6,797 nucleotides of DNA from Syntrophomonas sp. UBA5314 (lineage in GTDB: Bacteria; Bacillota; Syntrophomonadia; Syntrophomonadales; Syntrophomonadaceae): contig DHRK01000014.1 of the NCBI GenBank assembly GCA_002410325.1, positions 1 through 6,797 on the forward strand. The letters run 5' to 3'. The translations under genes were made by a program, and so were the position numbers. The notes under the pieces are model-generated. The model saw only the letters and a program-made list of their open reading frames with translations, did not search any database and was not told where the DNA came from. Every line of letters begins with the position of its first letter. Position 1 is the first letter of the stretch. Below, piece by piece: positions 4,988 to 6,797 of the stretch.

Positions 4988-6532
4988 ATGGACAGTAAGG
5001 ATGCCTACATAGCCCAGCTTGAAAACACCATAAAAAGCCTTGAAAAACAGGTGAACAACCTGACGGAGATGGTGCTCCTTCTGCGCAAGCAGAATTTCGG
5101 CAGATCCAGTGAAAAGACGCCCAAAAGAGAAACCGATACCCAGCCCAACCTTTTTAATGAGGCTGAATTGGAGGCATCGCCCGATGCCCCGGAACCCGTA
5201 GAAAAGATCGATGGTGCTTATCGCAAAAGGAATCCCAAAACCAAGCGGGAAGAAATCCTAAAAGACCTTCCGGTTAGGGACGTCATATGTGATGTTCATG
5301 AAGCAGACCGCATTTGTGAGTGCTGCAGGACCGAGATGGTTCTAGTTGGAAAGGAAACCGTACGAGAAGAACTGGAATATATACCTGCGCAGATTAAGAC
5401 GGTACGCTATGTAAGGCTTGCTTACGGATGCCCCAAGTGCAAGAAAGAAGGCACGCCGAATATCGTAAAGGCTCTGACTCCTACCTCCGTTATGAACCAT
5501 TCCCTGGCCTCGCCGACCACGGTGGCCCATGTCATGTATCAGAAGTACGTGAATGGCCTGCCGCTGTACCGGCAGGAAAAGGAATGGGAGCAGTTGGGGC
5601 TGGCTTTAAGCCGTGCCACCATGGCCAACTGGATCATCCGCTGCTCACAGGATTGGCTGGCTCCGGTAGCTGATATTCTGAAGAAGGCACTGCTCAATCG
5701 AGACATCATCCACTGTGATGAAACAACGGTTCAGGTGTTAAAAGAAAAGGGGAAATCTCCCGAGAGCAAGTCCTACATGTGGCTGTATCGTTCCGGTATG
5801 GATGGGAAGTCGCCCATTATCCTTTATGATTACCAACCTTCCCGGGCCGGGCAAAACGCTGCTGATTATCTTAAAGAGTTTAAGGGATATCTTCATACAG
5901 ATGGATATTCAGGATATGGAAAAGTCGAAAATGTTATTCGATGCGGCTGCTGGGCACACGTCAGGAGATATTTTGTGGAAGCCATCCCTGATAAGAAATC
6001 CAAGGATCCCCCGACAATTGCAGCAGAGATCGGAAGGGATTATTGCAATAGGCTATTTGAAATAGAGAAAACTTTAACCGACCTTTCTCCTGACAAAAGA
6101 AAGGTCGAACGCCTCAGGCTGGAAAAACCGGTCTTGGAGGCCTTTTGGAGTTGGCTTGATACCCTGACTCCTTTAAAGGGATCCCGTTTGGGCAAAGCGG
6201 TGGCTTATGCCCTTAACCAAAAACCCTACCTGGAGAACTATCTTCTTGACGGAAGGTGCTCTCTTTCCAATAATATTGCAGAGAACAGCATCAGGCCTTT
6301 TGTTGTCGGCAGAAAAAACTGGTTGTTCAGCGACACCCCGAAAGGAGCTGAAGCCAGCGCCACTGTTTACAGTATTATCGAGACGGCCAGAGCCAATAAT
6401 TTAAACATATCTGCTTATTTAAATTATCTACTCTTGTATATGCCGGATGCGAACTACCGAATCTATCCGGAAGAAATGGAGGACATGATGCCCTGGTCCG
6501 AACGAGTTCGACAAGAATGCGGAAATGACTGA
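4988..6532 (+). CDS. tnpC: IS66 family transposase TnpC (DDE)
   Basis: This 514-residue protein is the catalytic transposase of IS66. Domains in order: an N-terminal leucine-zipper-like coiled coil (residues 1-36, DAYIAQLENTIKSLEKQVNN...), the family RKQNFGRSSEK segment, a charged linker, a zinc finger with Cys pairs in ICECC (about 109-114) and GCPKC (about 148), and then the RNase-H-like core. The catalytic triad appears complete: D244 in IHCDETTVQ, D305 in YLHTDGYSGY, and E432 in NNIAENSIRPF. The WLFSDTPKGAEASATVYSIIETA motif and the IS66 C-terminal tail follow (LNYLLLYMPD, then MMPWSERV). I chose ATG 4988 because the coiled coil starts there; GGGAG at 4970-4974 is a distant ribosome site. 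The same frame is open back to 4829, but that stretch overlaps tnpB and is not family-like. Full length and no broken motif suggest that it could still be active. Confidence 0.95.
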   Translation: MDSKDAYIAQLENTIKSLEKQVNNLTEMVLLLRKQNFGRSSEKTPKRETDTQPNLFNEAELEASPDAPEPVEKIDGAYRKRNPKTKREEILKDLPVRDVICDVHEADRICECCRTEMVLVGKETVREELEYIPAQIKTVRYVRLAYGCPKCKKEGTPNIVKALTPTSVMNHSLASPTTVAHVMYQKYVNGLPLYRQEKEWEQLGLALSRATMANWIIRCSQDWLAPVADILKKALLNRDIIHCDETTVQVLKEKGKSPESKSYMWLYRSGMDGKSPIILYDYQPSRAGQNAADYLKEFKGYLHTDGYSGYGKVENVIRCGCWAHVRRYFVEAIPDKKSKDPPTIAAEIGRDYCNRLFEIEKTLTDLSPDKRKVERLRLEKPVLEAFWSWLDTLTPLKGSRLGKAVAYALNQKPYLENYLLDGRCSLSNNIAENSIRPFVVGRKNWLFSDTPKGAEASATVYSIIETARANNLNISAYLNYLLLYMPDANYRIYPEEMEDMMPWSERVRQECGND

Positions 6533-6537
6533 TCCCT

Positions 6538-6576
6538 CAGCCTGACAGGTTTATTATTACCGGCCAGGCTGTTTTT
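6538..6576 (+). terminator. Rho-independent terminator of the IS66 operon
   Basis: CAGCCTG (6538-6544) pairs with CAGGCTG (6565-6571). An inner GGT/ACC pairing lengthens the stem, and TTTTT (6572-6576) follows. It lies 6 bases after the tnpC stop and inside the element. Confidence 0.8.
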
Positions 6577-6585
6577 GTATAGGCA

Positions 6586-6605
6586 CCTTTTTATTAGGCG
6601 CTTAC
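6586..6605 (+). repeat. IS66 right terminal inverted repeat
   Basis: The element is inferred to end in ...AGGCGCTTAC at 6605. Read inward from the end this is GTAAGCGCC, agreeing with the GTAA tip of IS66 ends. The matching left repeat is missing, so the inner limit of the repeat (given here as 20 bp) cannot be set from this window. Confidence 0.65.
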
Positions 6606-6653
6606 TTCGAAAGAGTACCAAAATTTTGTGGCTTCAGGTTGACAATAGTCACG

Positions 6654-6679
6654 AAAAAATAGGCCAAATTAGGCCTATT
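6654..6679 (-). terminator. Minus-strand terminator hairpin
   Basis: AATAGGCC (6658-6665) and GGCCTATT (6672-6679) form a perfect 8-bp stem with a 6-nt loop. On the minus strand the stem runs into TTTTTT (6654-6659). It would end a minus-strand transcript entering from beyond the right edge of the window. Confidence 0.55.
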
Positions 6680-6694
6680 AATCGTTATACATAA

Positions 6695-6714
6695 GAATCC
6701 TGGATTCCCGGAAT
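6695..6714. repeat. Two overlapping short palindromes
   Basis: GAATCC-T-GGATTC (6695-6707) shares its right arm with ATTCC-C-GGAAT (6704-6714). This gives two mutually exclusive small hairpins or overlapping protein-binding half sites. No function is evident. Confidence 0.35.
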
Positions 6715-6743
6715 AGCATAACCATGTAGCCTGAGAAAGTAAT

Positions 6744-6770
6744 AAAAACCTCGGTGAAACCGATATTTTT
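6744..6770. terminator. Symmetric hairpin with A- and T-tracts, possible bidirectional terminator
   Basis: TCGGT (6751-6755) and ACCGA (6759-6763) enclose GAA, flanked by AAAAA (6744-6748) and TTTTT (6766-6770). The stem is only 5 bp, so termination would be modest. It lies directly before the ATG at 6771 and could also be an operator for that ORF. Confidence 0.35.
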
Positions 6771-6797
6771 ATGGAAAAAGCACTGGACTTTATCATC
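6771..6797 (+). CDS. Possible start of an ORF running off the right edge
   Basis: ATG 6771 opens nine codons (MEKALDFII) to the end of the window. There is no good ribosome site: the T-tract of a hairpin lies immediately upstream. It is too short to assign to any family. Confidence 0.15.

Larger units (their letters stand above)
4412..6605 (+). mobile_element. IS66-family insertion sequence, left end deleted
   Basis: The element contains, in order, the tail of tnpA, complete tnpB, complete tnpC, a terminator, and a right end finishing GCGCTTAC (reverse complement GTAAGCGC, the GTAA tip usual in IS66). The left inverted repeat and the first two thirds or so of tnpA are absent: PEP-synthase-like coding sequence runs straight into the tnpA tail. 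Without a left end this copy should not be able to move itself, although its TnpB and TnpC could still act on other copies. The left border is uncertain by about 10 bases. Confidence 0.85.

Noticed and set aside
6639..6667. Promoter with perfect -35 TTGACA at 6639-6644
   Set aside because: No -10-like hexamer occurs at 16-19 bp; the spot is occupied by the GGCC hairpin.
6602..6796. Minus-strand 64-codon ORF at the right edge
   Set aside because: It runs through a terminator hairpin and the IS66 tip and has no recognisable features.

Overview
The window reads as accessory or decaying chromosomal DNA from a Firmicute, probably a clostridial or Peptococcaceae/Bacillales-type organism. This is inferred from the strong AGGAGG-type ribosome sites, a TTG start, extended -10 promoters, Rho-independent terminators, and an Rph protein of the Bacillus/Listeria type. 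No taxonomic marker gene is present.

Left part, minus strand (1-2960). A gene for a rifampicin phosphotransferase (rph; PEP-synthase-like, about 871 codons) fills 288-2902. It has an extended -10 promoter and strong ribosome site upstream (2909-2948) and a GC-rich terminator downstream (214-237). It carries one apparent single-base deletion near 2147-2149 that splits it into an N-terminal ORF (2093-2902) and a C-terminal ORF (288-2078). Everything else, including the ATP-site residues and the catalytic His, looks intact. Beyond the terminator, at the left edge, a very good ribosome site precedes either a 19-codon Arg-rich peptide or a frameshifted small acidic protein.

Middle (2960-3434). 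This is a 530-base gap without a recognised gene. It holds a short unrecognised ORF or gene tail (3005-3139) with its own terminator (3154-3188), an 11-bp-period direct repeat (3243-3270), a near-consensus promoter (3272-3300), and a perfect 13-bp inverted repeat (3359-3395) in front of a TetR-family gene.

Right part, plus strand (3435-6605). The TetR regulator (3435-4067) is followed after 15 bases by a second PEP-synthase/Rph-like gene. That gene keeps only about its first 110 residues of ATP-grasp domain before being cut off by an IS66-family element (about 4412-6605). The element has lost its left end and most of tnpA, but keeps the tnpA tail, intact tnpB (overlapping the tnpA stop), intact tnpC with a full DDE set, a terminator and the right terminal end. 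The last 190 bases hold three hairpins and the first codons of a possible ORF running off the edge.

Overall, the locus carries two divergent antibiotic-inactivation/PEP-synthase-like phosphotransferase genes, both broken by different events (frameshift; IS66 insertion with deletion). The TetR gene and its presumed operator survive without an intact target next door. I see no CRISPR array, tRNA, rRNA or clear new multi-gene system.
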